Shown here piece by piece: positions 1 through 11,015 of a stretch of 64,000 nucleotides of DNA (positions within the stretch are counted from its first letter, which is position 1; each line of letters opens with the position of its first letter). The notes beneath the pieces are model-generated. The model had not been told where the DNA came from, did not search any database, and saw nothing but the letters and a program-made list of their open reading frames with translations. Source of the DNA: Lactarius indigo (Eukaryota > Basidiomycota > Agaricomycetes > Russulales > Russulaceae); assembly GCA_025766275.1 (NCBI GenBank), contig JAFKAC010000002.1:1364001-1428000 (forward strand), read 5' to 3'. Position numbers and translations under genes: made by a program.

Positions 1-1204
1 CATCCCAAGATCTTGAAGCGGGTATTAGACAACGACGCGAGCCATCTGAAGATCTGCCCTTCCATCTTATCGGTTCGTCTCCATCCCAATCCGATGGCGG
101 GCGCACCCGACATGATACTAAGCGAGCAATCTTAGGACTACACACGGCATAAAGTCAAGGTATGCTAAGTACGTGGCGCGATACCTTTACTTACCCAGAT
201 TCTCCACATCAGGATGCAGATTACCCAGCCATCCTGCCTCGAGAGCGAAGCAAGGCGCTTCTGGGGCGCGACCTCACATCAGAGGAGAACAGCGTCCGTG
301 GTACGCTGGTGTCGGGTCTAACGGCAAAGGACATCGCCATCCTTGACGTGTTTGAAGGCGATGTACGTATCGAACCTTTCACCTATATACTAGATCCACT
401 TATTCTTCTTCTCGGAGACAGGAATACGCCCGCTCGCAGGTCCTTGTCCACCCTCTAGGGCCCTTCACACCGCTTCCGGTGGACGCTGCGACCTCCGGGG
501 CTGTTGAGGACAGCCTGATCCCGGCCGATCTCCCGCCGCTCCCAGCTGCTAGCGAGCTAGCGCAGACCGTCCCGGCCCAGACCTACGTGTGGTGTAGCTA
601 CGATACGGAATTGGACAAGGAACTGTGGTCCTTTGACGAATTCATTCAGAAGAACGCGTGGAAGTGGATAGATCGCGGAGCGGATCCGCCGGAAAATGAG
701 GATTATGAGAAAGTCGACAGGGTACGGGAGAGGCTCCGCGGAGAGATCATACTCGGATGTTGTAACGGTCTAGATGGCACTCTCGCTCGCGCGAGACAAA
801 CATATAGAGTTAGCACCACATTCCTCGTTACAAACTACACAGCTCCGTTGGAAATAGAGGATATCCTAGAATTCGCCAAACTTGACGTGTCCCGTCTCCG
901 ACGCATGCGCGCGTGCCTCCTTCTCGCCTTTGAGCCCCTTCCCGCACACCTAATAGTAACGAATAAGACGCCAGTATATGCGAGACGAGGGACACATCAC
1001 CATACCTCGCACTTCAAATCGAACGTCGCGGTGTTCGTGTATGCCCGTTTCGCACGCAGCTTCGTCGCAAGTGCACTGAGCGCATCGAGCACGCGCTCAC
1101 CCTCAGCACCGATCGAAGGCACGACGCTCACGCAAAAATCCGGCTGGTGCGTCGGGCTGGGGGGCAAGCACGGCAGGCATCGTAGTGGATGCCGGAATAT
1201 ATGA
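1..1204 (+). CDS. AIG2-like / gamma-glutamylcyclotransferase-fold protein, 5' end outside window
   Basis: The 3' part of a gene that begins left of the window. Exons I can join in phase are 1-72, 136-159, 213-362 and 422 onward, separated by GT-AG introns 73-135, 160-212 and 363-421. The product resembles the AIG2/GGCT family: exon 1 reads HPKILKRVL, the region that follows the YGTL motif in this family, and later come VRGTLVSGLT and LDVFEGDEY. The glutamate of FEG is the usual catalytic candidate of the fold. Similarity to the family ends near position 745 (NEDYEKVDRVRERL). The frame stays open to 1204, but that would overlap the last two exons of the convergent OTU1 gene, so the true stop is probably nearer 770-860 through an unseen intron or indel. 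Family enzymes cleave gamma-glutamyl amines or cyclise gamma-glutamyl peptides; the substrate here is unknown. Confidence 0.7.
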
Positions 1205-2194
1205 GCAGCGCGCGGCCCTCGCTAGCGTGCGCGTCGCCAAAGCGGTCGACGCGGCCCGTCTCGACGTCGATGCTTGCGATCTCGGTGCGGTAGTGGGCCG
1301 CGAGGATCGCGAGCTCTATAGCGCCTCCCCACGAGTTCGGCGAGAGGATGGTGCGGATGTAATCGTCGCGCGGACGTCTGTCATAGGCGTAGAGATGTGT
1401 GTCACGGACTGGGAGGGCATGCATGACGGACACGCGATGTGCTCTCACCCGAGGATGGCGTCGGACCATGTCTCTGGGTCCCTCCGAATGGCTTCCGCTA
1501 CGACTAGGCGGGATCGTGAGGGGACAGTGCGCATCGGTGGCGGAAGATGCGGCGACATACTCTGCCGGATTACAGGCGCCTTCTGCATATTCTGCTCGAA
1601 GAGCAGCGCGACAGAGGCGAACATACACGAGTTGTCATCTGGCACGATCTACGATAAAAGCGCCCTCAGATCGTAACTCCATCCGTGTAATCGTGACCAT
1701 GGCACGTACCCGATGGACGAGGTAGCCACCATCCGTCTTTACAAAATCCGGAGCACCACTCTGTACAGCAGAAGGCGCTGTGGCCGCGGGCCTCGGATTT
1801 GACGCCGATGGAGGGAGAGAAGCACTGAGGTTTGACGGCGGTGGCGTGCGGGTTTGCAGGCGATGCTGATGACGCGGCAGGCGTGGCGCCCAGAAGTGCT
1901 GCAGAGCCAGACTTTTGGTTAACAATTAATTGATCGCCAGGCGCCAGGCCGAGACTGGAGATTGGAAGCTCGGGTATGACGCCTGTGAGTGCGCGTGGCG
2001 GGTATCCTGCTTTGACTAGGACAGATGTGAGAAGGTAGAGTGAGTGGGACGGATTTAAGCGCACGATCTTGTGCAGATGGTGGTATTTCGGATTCGGAGA
2101 ATATGGCTTGAAGCAAATCCTGAACCGTGGCCGTGTCTAAGTCAAGTTGTAAGGTCGAAATGCCTTTTGGATGTCGCAGGCGAAGGGGAGCCAT
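866..2194 (-). CDS. OTU1/YOD1-type ubiquitin thioesterase, frameshifted
   Basis: A cysteine deubiquitinase of the OTU1 class, acting in Cdc48/p97-linked protein quality control in known relatives. Exons (minus): 2194-2065, 2015-1710, 1648-1449, 1377-1006 and 949-866. The N-terminus (MAPLRLRHPKG, then YPPRALTGVIPELP and PGDQLIVNQK) is the UBX-like domain. PDDNSCMF carries the catalytic Asp and Cys, SPNSWGGAIELAIL follows, and YSGIHYDA carries the catalytic His. The last exon completes a C2H2 zinc finger (KCEVCGKG and AHASETGH), and translation ends at the TAG at 866-868. Two frame breaks are visible. One is in the Pro/Ala/Ser linker near 1850. The other is just after HYDA near 1180, where one base seems to be missing before PSPTHQPDF. 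It is either a recent pseudogene or a gene with sequence errors. Confidence 0.85.
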
Positions 2195-2255
2195 CTTTCG
2201 ACGGTCGTCGAGCAATGAAAACAAACAGGTGACAGACAGCTTAAAGTGGAACTAT

Positions 2256-3725
2256 TCAACCGGCTTCTGCCTTTCCATCGTCCTCATCCTCATCCCCACC
2301 CCCATCGTCAGATTCATCCACACCATCCTCATCCTCGTCCACATCATCGTGTTCAGTCTCGTCCCCAACGATAATCGCCAACTTTTGCATCCTCATTCTC
2401 GTCATCCAGTCTCACGAACCGAACTTTGGTTCCCCAGACGAACCAATAACTGATCGACCCGAGGACTGCGAGACCAATCCATTGCCACCGCATGCGTTCG
2501 AAGCGCTTCTCCTCTTCACTTTTTTGGGGACGCGGCTCACTCCACCAAGCGCGGAAGCTCGGATACGGTATGAGAGCGCTCAGGCTGTACTGCTCTGGGG
2601 GTAGTACGCGTGGGGACGGCGCAGCGGTTTCGAGCACGCGACGGGCGTGTAAGAGCAGTGTGGGATATGATGAACTGAGGAGCGACGATAGCAACGTGTC
2701 GGGGAGTGGTGCTTGAACCAGGAGCAGGACATGCGCGGCAAGAACCAAGTCCAGCGTCGTCGGCCTGTGAAGACCCCATGAGGCTACTGAGCGCGAGTAA
2801 GTCTCTATCAGAACTCACCTGTCGTAAAAGAAAAAGTTTTTGTCGCCTAGAAGCCTCGAGTAGATACCAAATGCCGCGCGCGACTTTTCTAAGACCTGTT
2901 TCCCTCGAACCGAATTAGGCTGCCGTTCCAGAACAGTTACTGGGGCGACTCACCCGCTCGCGTTGAAATGCACTTTTGAATTTCTGCTTAGAATCCTCCT
3001 TTTTTGGCTCTTTCTTCTCGCCGAAGCGCTTAGGACTTTCCTCCTCAGGCTCGTTCCCAAGGGTGGTCCATAGTCCATTGGTCTCAAGGCGGGCTTGGTG
3101 GACTTCTCGGATACGGCGGGGCACGTAGTAAGACTGTGGAATTTTGTAGAAAGATGACAACGTGGGGTGCGTAACCGCAACAGTAGTTTTCAGTTAGTGA
3201 GTAAAAGGCATAAGCCTAGGGAAGGTCTTAGGATTACCTATGCAGGACTACTTCTGTAATGCGAATGGACACACCACAAGATCACCGAGAGCTGATTCGG
3301 TATGGGCGAAGCCACGCAGTACGCTGTGCGCGCTCCGAAGGGTCAAGCAACACGTCAACATCAGCGGAAAACGCGGGCTCAGACGCGTCTCCTTCAGCGA
3401 CGGGAGGAACAGACGTAGGCGACAGAGCCGCCACATACTTGATGATGGAGGAGAGGGGCGCGACGACGTGATGGCCATGAGTGAGATATGGCAGCTGGCC
3501 TATAAAAGAGTTGCGTCAGCGTACATGAGGAAAGTACGCCAGAGTCGACACTGACCTACCGCTTAGGGGACACGTCTGGGTTGGTGCACTCTCGGATTAG
3601 AGAAGCATCCCGGAAGCGCGAGCTGGAGGTAGAACGCGGCGGCAATACAGGAGGGTTCAGGTAGAGGGTAACCCCACTTTGAGGGCCATATGTGGAGGGT
3701 TAGTGTCTTGCGCTGAAAGGCTCAT
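2256..3725 (-). CDS. SAM37/metaxin-type mitochondrial outer-membrane sorting subunit, frameshifted
   Basis: Resembles Tom37/Sam37-metaxin proteins, which help insert beta-barrel proteins in the mitochondrial outer membrane. In order: the N-terminal HIWPSKWG and EPSCIAAAFYLQLALPG; NPDVSP then QLPYLTHGHHVVAPLSSII (GST-like N domain); SSFYKIPQSYYVPRRIREVH; a Lys/Glu-rich stretch; AAFGIYSRLLGDKNFFFYDR; TTLDLVLAAHVLLLVQAPLP with YPTLLLHARR (GST-C-like); and a C-terminal hydrophobic segment (IGLAVLGSISYWFVWG). An acidic tail ends at the TGA at 2256-2258 if one shift near 2395 is accepted; otherwise the frame stops at 2353. Several short introns separate the exons. Frame breaks occur near 3700, 3600, 3310 and 2395, and one acceptor near 3185 reads CG where AG is expected. 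The start at 3725 is the first ATG before the conserved N-terminus. Confidence 0.75.
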
Positions 3726-3822
3726 GCCAGGCGCGTGTCGGGTTCGAAGTTGGTACAAGGGCTTGTTGTACGCTGAGACACCGATACCCTATATGTTGTA
3801 ACAGAACAGATGACACAGACAG

Positions 3823-3916
3823 GACACTATGGCCGAGTGGTTAAGGCGACAGATTCGAACTCCGTTTAGATATCTGTTTCCCTATGGGAGCGCAGGTTCA
3901 AATCCTGCTGGTGTCG
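3823..3916 (+). tRNA. tRNA-Ser(CGA) with a short anticodon-loop intron
   Basis: The acceptor stem GACACTA pairs with TGGTGTC (discriminator G at 3916). The D arm is GGCCGAGTGGTTAAGGC. The anticodon stem ACAGA/TCTGT encloses TTCGAA, giving anticodon CGA, followed by a probable 12-nt intron 3' of position 37. The long variable arm (TTCCCTATGGGA) is typical of type II tRNAs, and the T arm is GCAGGTTCAAATCCTGC. Length and variable arm fit serine. No CCA is encoded, as expected for a nuclear tRNA gene. Confidence 0.93.
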
Positions 3917-3918
3917 TC

Positions 3919-3924
3919 TTTTTT
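3919..3924 (+). terminator. RNA polymerase III T-run terminator of tRNA-Ser
   Basis: A run of six T residues starts three bases after the discriminator base of the tRNA, the standard Pol III termination signal. Confidence 0.85.
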
Positions 3925-4129
3925 GAAACTGGATACAGTATATGCTCGCTGCTCCAGCCGGGTATCTACATGGTCGCGCATGTGCATGCGTGGCTACAGC
4001 ATACTGCAGGTTGGGTCAACTACCAGTTGTGCGACACTGACGAAGACACGCTAGATTCAGCTCACTTCGCAACTGGTCTTCTCACCCAATGAACTTCACT
4101 GCTATATTACATTACAATGCTTTTACGCA

Positions 4130-5804
4130 TTAAAATGCCAATGTTTCCATCACAGCGTCCAAAACGTGAATAGCATCTGGTATGATGAACTTCTCGAACT
4201 GCAGCCCAACAGGCGTACTACATGGGTTTGTTTCATCAGTGACATCGAACAGTGGATGGATACTGACTTACTCCCAAGCAGTGACACGCCGCACGGGGGC
4301 GAGTAGCTTGAGGAATGCCTTCGATTGTACCTCCGCAGCGATCTCCGCACCGACGCCCGCGGTGCGGCTCGCTTCGTGCACAATTACGAGCCGCCCAGTG
4401 CGCTGGACGCTCTCGACGACGGTCTCCACATCCCAGGGGAGCACAGTGCGCAAGTCGATGAGCTCTATCCGGGCGCCGCGCATTGCTTCTGGTACGAGCG
4501 GCGCCAGCGCCGCAGGCGGCTCAGCGAGCAGCGAGAGCGCAGTCTCGCAGTGGTACAAGGGCGTGCCCCACTGCAAGCAACGTGAGGTCTGCACCGGGCA
4601 CGAGAACCTCCGCGCGGCCGAGGGGGAGCTCAAAGTCGTCGATCGGAACTTGCTCGACCGCGGAGCGGTAGAGGATCTTGGGCTCCATGAAGATGACTGG
4701 GTTCGGGTCTCGTATCGAGGCTAGCAAAGAGCCCTTTCCCTTGAACGGGTGAACGAGGAACGACGATCTGTCTTGCGAATTACGCATGCCGTTCCGTCAC
4801 AAGTGAGCGCAAGCGCACCTTGAGTCCAGAAGCGCCCATGAAAAAGCCCTCTGGGCTTTGGGAATGGTACAGTCCTCCGTGGCCGACAGACATACTTGGC
4901 GTGCGTACTGTTAGTCGTCCGACGTTGAATTGACCGCCACTGCGATATCTGAATTTGGCGGCTTCAGTTTACCAGCTGCAAGCTGCTGTCAGATCCGAAT
5001 GCGAATAGGTAGACGGTAAGGTCAGGTACTTGGTCGAAGGCAGGGAAGATATAATCTGAGAAACTGGATCTCTGCGATGGCTGTTTGACCCATCGACGCG
5101 ACGCCAATGCCGAATCCGGCAATGCCTTGCTCCTGATAGAGGCGTATTAAAGACTCGCTCTCTCCCTGGCAACGGCGTCACATTTCTAGTTAAGCTTTTA
5201 ATTTTGATAGCCCACCAAATTCTTCTGCCAATCCCTGCAACCCACGTGGTTGGTTGGGAAGTGTATTACACTGAGGTAAGCAGACACTCACCATAGGTGC
5301 ACCTGAACACGCCACCGAATGCGACATCTTCACCAAAGACGATAGCTGTATCGTCTTTTGCAAGAGCGATCCTAGTAAAGCTCGAGCGGCGGTCACGACG
5401 TATCAACAGAGGTGGCGCACCCCATTGCATCCCGTACCGCCTGGTAGAGGTTCATCTTGCGTGTCTCGCGACCGCCGATGGTGTTTTGCAGCGGTGAGTT
5501 CCCATCCTCGTCCAGCCACTTGATACCAGGGGTGCGTAATGCGGCCTCGCGCGTGGTGCGCAGGATCTTGGAGGTAGCAATGGAAGGGAGGTGGCCACCG
5601 GCAGGCGGAGGCTCCGCTCCGGTCGAGTTGCAGCGTCGTGCGACACTGAGTCTCGACAACTGTTCAATTTGGCAATGATAGGAACGACGATAGCTTAAAA
5701 TTAAAAATAAAATAAAAAGGAGAAATGAAATCCGTTCCACGCACAGCTGAAGGGCTCAGGCGTTTGGCTGCGCGCGCAGTCGAGGCGATAGAAGGAGCGG
5801 CCAT
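4130..5804 (-). CDS. Branched-chain 2-oxoacid dehydrogenase E1 component, beta subunit, frameshifted
   Basis: The mitochondrial E1-beta subunit that, with E1-alpha and thiamine diphosphate, decarboxylates branched-chain 2-oxo acids. The start [17 protein letters not shown] (5804) looks like a mitochondrial presequence. Later motifs: [115 protein letters not shown] and [10 protein letters not shown] last exon behind a standard intron ends [19 protein letters not shown] with TAA at 4130-4132. At least four single-base insertions break the frame, near 5130 (extra G), 5050 (extra C), 4729 (extra T) and 4557 (extra G). Removing each in silico restores the family sequence. No in-frame nonsense change was seen. 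Confidence 0.85.
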
Positions 5805-5979
5805 GGTAGTGGGGTGGGATGAGAGGATAAGATCCGGGCGGTCCTCGTTCCTCACTTAGTTCGCGAGTAACTTACGGGCGGGGGTCGTGACCAGCAATTG
5901 AGCGACGGGTGACCGCGTCAACCCATTACTGTAACGGTTCTGCTCCTAGCCGCCCAGCTGCCAAGCGTGTTTTCCGCTG
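5805..5979. promoter_or_regulatory. Shared divergent promoter region (E1-beta / creC)
   Basis: 175 bp separate the divergent start codons of the E1-beta gene (minus) and creC (plus). The position implies promoter and 5' UTR elements for both; I recognise no specific binding site. Confidence 0.45.
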
Positions 5980-8216
5980 ATGATGGAGAACGAGCTCACG
6001 TTTGTCGCCCCCGAGGGCGTCTACTCCGTCACAGAAGACCACAAACCCCTCCCCATTACCCACAATGCGCCGGCACCAATATTCCCGACGCGCCTATCTT
6101 CCATCACCGTGCGCTTCCCTGCACCGAAGCAACCTGCCACGCCAGGCCTTGGCCAGCTTCTGGGTGGGGGAAAGGACTTCTGGAAGGAAAAAGGTCTTAC
6201 CCCAGGTCCTGCGAGGGAGGACGGTGTCAGCGTTTCGAGCGGCGAAACGCCTGAGGACGCTACCCCGCCCGATGTCGGGAGTTCACAGGATGTCGCTCCC
6301 CCAACCTCGATGGGCAGCCAAGATCAGAATCACGGGCTGTTCAGCCCGCCCACAGGCGGCAAGCGCAGGGCGTCATCACATCCGAAACATAATATGCGTA
6401 CGACGTCGTCGACATTCATTACTCGGGTACAAGCAATAGAAGGTCTCGCCAAGACGCTACAGTCTAAACAAGGCGAAGCAACGTATCTGTTCTACAACTC
6501 TTCAAAGAATCTCTACTGGGTCGAAGCTGGTGTCAAAGCCAAGGTATGTAACGGTTCTATTATAGCGAGTGAACTGAACCATTGGCATAGGAAGCCTTGG
6601 TTCGCGTTGCATTCGCTACGCACCCGACGTGTCACGATGTGAATCATGCCACGGCCTCCCACGAACACCTGGACCTGATTATCGGTTTCCAAACTGGTGA
6701 TCTCATATGGCTCGGTGAGTCCCTATGTTCAACACGCTCCAACCAGGCACAAAATTCATGGTCATAGACCCGTTCTCGTTACGATATGGGCGGTTGAACA
6801 AGCAGGTAAGACCTATCGGGGGGAGCGAGGGTTACCAGGGCTTGATGAAATAGCCACGTATCGCAGGGCCGCATATCGAATTCACCCTGCACGGCCGTAC
6901 GTTGGGTGCCATCCTCTCCGAACCTCTTCCTCGTATCACACGCGGACGGCACAATCATTGTCTATGACAAGGACCGCGACGACGGTGTATTCACCGCACA
7001 ACCCCCAACTTCTTCCCCGGTATCATCCCTGCGTCCACCATCTAACGGCCCCAGTTCCTACTTCCGTCGAGTCATCCGTCGCCAGCTGGCGAGTGGAACC
7101 CATTAGACAGCATCTTCGTCACGAATTCCCCCATGGCATCCTGTCAATGCGACAAGGTTCCTCAGGAGGGAGCGGGAGAGGGCGACAGGGACAAGGCCAC
7201 CAAAAACCCTGTGAGCCACTGGAAAGTGTCGAAGCGCAGTGTCGTTGGTGTGTGCCTTGATTGATTGACAAATCAAGCGGGAAAATGAGTTCGATTTTTG
7301 TAGACTTTGTTTTCTCACCCGATGTCAAGTACGTCGCGGCTATCTCCGAGGATGGCTTGTCTACGGGTCATAGACTGCATTGGCAGAACAGTATGTAATT
7401 CATCCTCGTTATGCCGTTACCGTATCTCGGTCGTTGATTGCAGATTCCTAGACTGGTGGATTGCTATGCCGCCTATTTTGGTTCTCTAACATGTGTAGCT
7501 TGGTCCCCCGATGGCCGGTTCATTATTGTGAGTTCATCCAGGAACTAATAGTTGGTCCTCTCGTCTGAACCATTTCGATCTTGTAAGACGGGCGGCCAAG
7601 ATGATCTGGTAAATATATTCTCGCCATGGGAGCAACGCGTTATAGCGCGCTGTCAAGGACACTCTTCTTTTCTATCTGCATTGGCCTTTGATGACCTCCG
7701 ATGTGACGGGAGGACGTACCGCTTCGGCAGTGTGGGGGAGGACAACAAACTCATTCCTCGTCAGTTCCTCCTAATTAAGATCAATTTTCCAGCGCTGACT
7801 TGTCCGCAACACAGTGGGACTTCTCGAGTGGGATACTGCATCGTCCAAAGTTGCACTCACATCACCATCGCCTTTCCATGGCCTCATCTCTCTCTCTTGG
7901 TGCGCGCCGGCGCGGAGACACGCTCACCGCGGACCACTCGACACTCCACCTCCCTCCCCTTGGCGCCGAGGGCCCGCTCCCGCGCTACCATCCTGCACCA
8001 TCGCGCAACGAGGTCGCGATCGTGCAACCGGTGCTGGTCAAGCAGTTAGAGAACGACATATTAACGGCGATCGCATTCCTCCCGCGGTGGCTGCTGACCG
8101 GTACCAGAGTCGGCCATGTAAAGATGTGGATTCGCCCATTGCCAGCGACGTCTCGGAAGAACGGACATGCGTCGCGCGCAGCTACGGACGCACAGGACCT
8201 TGATTGGGTCAGCTGA
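5980..8216 (+). CDS. creC: CreC/WDR20-like WD40 protein (catabolite repression/deubiquitination partner), frameshifted
   Basis: The product resembles fungal CreC, the WD40 partner that stabilises the CreB deubiquitinase in carbon catabolite control (WDR20 in animals). Exon 1 (5980-6543) begins MMENELTFVAPEGVYS. Introns start at 6544 and 6715, and others follow. Family blocks seen in order: LFYNSSKNLYWVEAGVKAK, HLDLIIGFQTGDLIWL, DPFSLRYGRLNKQ, NLFLVSHADGTIIVYDKDRD, NPVSHWKVSKRSVVDFVFS, DVKYVAAISEDG, YFGSLTCVAWSPDGRFII, GGQDDLVNIFSPWEQRVIAR and GTRVGHVKMWIRPLPA. The stop follows AQDLDWVS at 8214-8216. Frame breaks lie near 7045, 7090, 7353 (extra T) and 7765 (extra C; the 23.4-kb copy lacks it). 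This is the only near-full-length copy in the window. Confidence 0.85.
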
Positions 8217-8557
8217 GCTAAGCGCGTTGTATAAGGCCTTGTAGATGGATGGTCGAGGGGAAATCTAATGTATCACGTAATTTATCATCAGCTGTAAGGG
8301 TACCCACGTTGGTACCTACGGTCAAGGTAGGCTTCTAATCAGGAGTCGGATTTCACCAGTCACTTGTTCCCGAGGATGGGTTGTTCTAGTGACCCCTGTT
8401 GCGCATGGAACACGGATATTAGTGAAGTATGAACGAAATGGGAAGTGGGGGCGTGCATGTAATGGAAACGGCGTTCAGCTAGAAGATTATTAGGGTCAAA
8501 ATCTTGTAAGCTAACCAGTAAGCAGCGGAACGAACGAAGACACGGCACCTTTTACAG

Positions 8558-8872
8558 GTGACGGAACAAGCCGTTCGTTGCACCAGAGCAAAAGGAAAGG
8601 AGATTGTCCTACATTCACATATTGAAATGATCCACCTATGGGGTTATATGATAACCGGCATAAACCGACAAGCAACGCACCTGAAATGGGCTAGCGCGAA
8701 GGTTTTTCACGTCTCACGTGCCCACGGAATAGGTAAGCCACTTCACCTTACTGTACTGGTGGGGTTTACCGGCGATCCCAATTCCAATTCATCAAGCCCT
8801 CCTTCAGAATTCGCCCTTCTCATAGAACTGCGTTATGAAAAGGTGACTCATTTTACACTAACACACTTATAA
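8558..8872 (+). other. Short ORF with a C-terminal block conserved in four S segments; coding status unsure
   Basis: Open frame of 104 codons. Its last 35 codons (SNSSSPPSEFALLIELRYEK region) match equivalently placed frames at 18462-18668 and 58586-58771, and a partial frame near 24740-24800 (KPPIEPALLIEPPYEK). Amino-acid-level resemblance across old duplicates hints at an exon, but no start, splice site or stop is shared by all copies. No family recognised. Confidence 0.25.
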
Positions 8873-9358
8873 TTGGTAAGATTGGTCACAAAACAGGTAT
8901 GTGATCCATCAAAAGAGGTAAACGAGGTTCCAACTGGGTTTGACACAGGTTAAAAAAATCTATGTGGTTCCTTGTGAACGAGGCAACTCGACCGTGCTTG
9001 GCTGCACTCACTGGGACACGTTCTGCTTCAGCTTCAGGGGCCGTGCATATCCACTGTACGGTACGTCCTTTGAGAGTCTGCGCTCGTTCGGAAATTTCTC
9101 CGAGAGTCCTACACGTTAAAGCCTTGCAGTGTACCTATGCCCAATAACCGCAATTCCTGCTCCCTATGAGACACAAGTCCAATTGAGCCAGTAATTTGTT
9201 CCTCCACGATACCCGGACGGTGTGCTTTCTGTGGAGTACCTACCACTGCCTGGGCTTATGGGACCCTTCGATGTTCAAAACGTGGATTGGTTCATCAGCA
9301 GATTGGAAATATTTAACTCCCCAATTGGGCAATGTCTAAATAAGGACATTTGGCAAGG

Positions 9359-9366
9359 TATATATA
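9359..9366 (+). promoter_or_regulatory. TATA box of gene N
   Basis: TATATATA 42 bp upstream of the gene N start. Equivalent AT-rich boxes stand before the other copies (TATATAA at 19154, TACAAATAA near 25334, TATAAATAA at 59247), which supports a real promoter. Confidence 0.55.
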
Positions 9367-9407
9367 CAATGCAATGAGTCCCTGAAAATAAGAATTCGGT
9401 CAGTAAA

Positions 9408-10104
9408 ATGCCACCTACGTCTTCACAACAACAAACCCGTTCTCATACGCAAGATTACTCGACTTATGGTCCAGGATACGTCCGTGCATCATCTACTGCC
9501 AGAGCCGTGAGGGGCCGTTGGCACCGCAGACCGCAGCAGCCCAACTACATGCCCCCCCCTCCTGCCCAGCCGGTGACACCGCGCTACGATCCACAACCTC
9601 TCAACGTATGTATCAGATTCCTCCAGTCTTGCGTGATTCTTACAGCAACTGTAGCAGGACGGTTTTAGAAACACAACGCCAGCGCAATTCGGAAGTGGCA
9701 ATGACGCAAACTGGGGAAACCCAGTGAACGGTTTCAACTACGATATGACCGAAACTTTTGGAATCGGGGCCCCTCCGCCGTGGAATGGCGGTGGATATCC
9801 GCCGGTCAGTACGCCTATCATAATTTCAAAAGCAGCTCCCCGTTCATACCGTCAACGATTGAAGCAGCAATTCCAGTATGGACAGTTTGGGCAAGGCGGA
9901 ATAAACCATACTGGGCTCCCATTCATAGCCGAGCCATTGTCGGGCCTCCCAACGAATCTTTCGCTTCCCTTCCCGGGGACAAGTGCGGCACTGGGCAACC
10001 AGGGAGCGCTCCCACTTTGGGAACTATCCAACTGCAGGGTTGCTTATGAGGCCCAAGATGAACTCCATCTCACTATAGTCTTCAAAAAGGTTCCTTCCGT
10101 GTAG
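9408..10104 (+). CDS. Gene N: unrecognised 214-aa Pro/Gln-rich protein, intact copy
   Basis: Two exons, 9408-9605 and 9658-10104, joined by a 52-bp GT-AG intron in phase 0. The predicted protein has 214 residues. Residues 1-66 are low-complexity and basic (SQQQTRSHTQDYSTY, RRPQQPNYMPPPPAQP). Exon 2 gives DGFRN-TPAQFG, then NPVNGFNYD, FGIGAPPPWNGGGYPPV, QFQYGQFGQGGINHTG, and a C-terminus AYEAQDELHLTIVFKKV. No signal peptide, membrane segment or known catalytic motif is visible, and I do not recognise the family. The same exon-intron layout recurs at 19200, 25395 and 59295 and, more diverged, at about 53272. Only this copy is free of frame breaks, which argues that it is, or recently was, functional. 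Confidence 0.6.
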
Positions 10105-10898
10105 ACCTTCCTGTACACTAGTTTCGTATGTCATCTGTATAGCATTTGCAGAGCAATTGCCCTCCCACCCCCCCACACACACACACACATACACGAAATG
10201 CTCTAGAACGAGAGTGCGACGTGATGTGCTTGGATGCTGACTTTGGATCGACTATCTGTTCAGCGGGGTATCTGGGAGTAGGCGTTGTCCACCCACAAGA
10301 ACAGTACCCGTTCTACATTTCGTGACATGAGGCGATGCTAGTTGGCTCACCTGTTCCTCAAGAAAAGCTAACCCTGGGCCAACCTTACAGCAAGAGCACT
10401 CAAAACGACCCGTCATCAATTATCTCCCCTGCAGGTAACCGCAAGGCCATTTCCGCATGGGGGCCTCTTCCTTTGGGTCGGAAGAAATGACACATACCAT
10501 ATAAACCAAGAGAGCAAAACCACGCCTTATAGCCGGAAACATCGGGCCGGAAAAATATGTTTACTACCACTTTAAACGGCCCGGGAGTGCTACCGGTGCG
10601 CGCCATTGCGTCCGAACATTGAGGCAAGTTAAATTTGGGGAAACCTTTGCCCGTGGAAAGATCAAATTACACTGTAGTCCCCCTCGCATCGGGGGGGTGC
10701 AGGGGTTCCATAGAAATCAAAAATTTAGAATGGCCTGAGTCCAGACAAAGTTTCCCGTTATTATTAGTATTTATTACAGCATTTACCGCCTGGTTGCTAC
10801 AGTACAGGGGACAAACCTACCACTCGGTATCAATTCCTGAGTACACCCAAAGCGGCCCCATCGACTTGGCTCCATTCCCGAGTATCGCGAGGCCTTGA

Positions 10899-11015
10899 CT
10901 TCGGGAAAACAGCCGCTCATTTCAGCTGCTCATAATCCTCATATCCGGTAAAACAGACGCCCATATCCGGGAAACGGGCCCGGGAAAACAGGCTCATATC
11001 CGGGGGAAACAGCTA
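10899..11015. repeat. Minisatellite, degenerate CATATCCGGGAAAACAG units
   Basis: Four to five imperfect copies of an approximately 19-bp unit (CTCATATCCGGGAAAACAG-like). A similar array occurs at 26715-26815 in S segment 3, whereas segments 2 and 4 have at most one unit at the equivalent place. Confidence 0.6.

Noticed and set aside
1185..1725. Plus-strand frames opposite OTU1
   Set aside because: Antisense to well-conserved OTU exons.
10170..10195. CA dinucleotide tract as a possible CRISPR or regulatory repeat
   Set aside because: Simple microsatellite; no spacer structure, and no CRISPR arrays are seen anywhere in the window.
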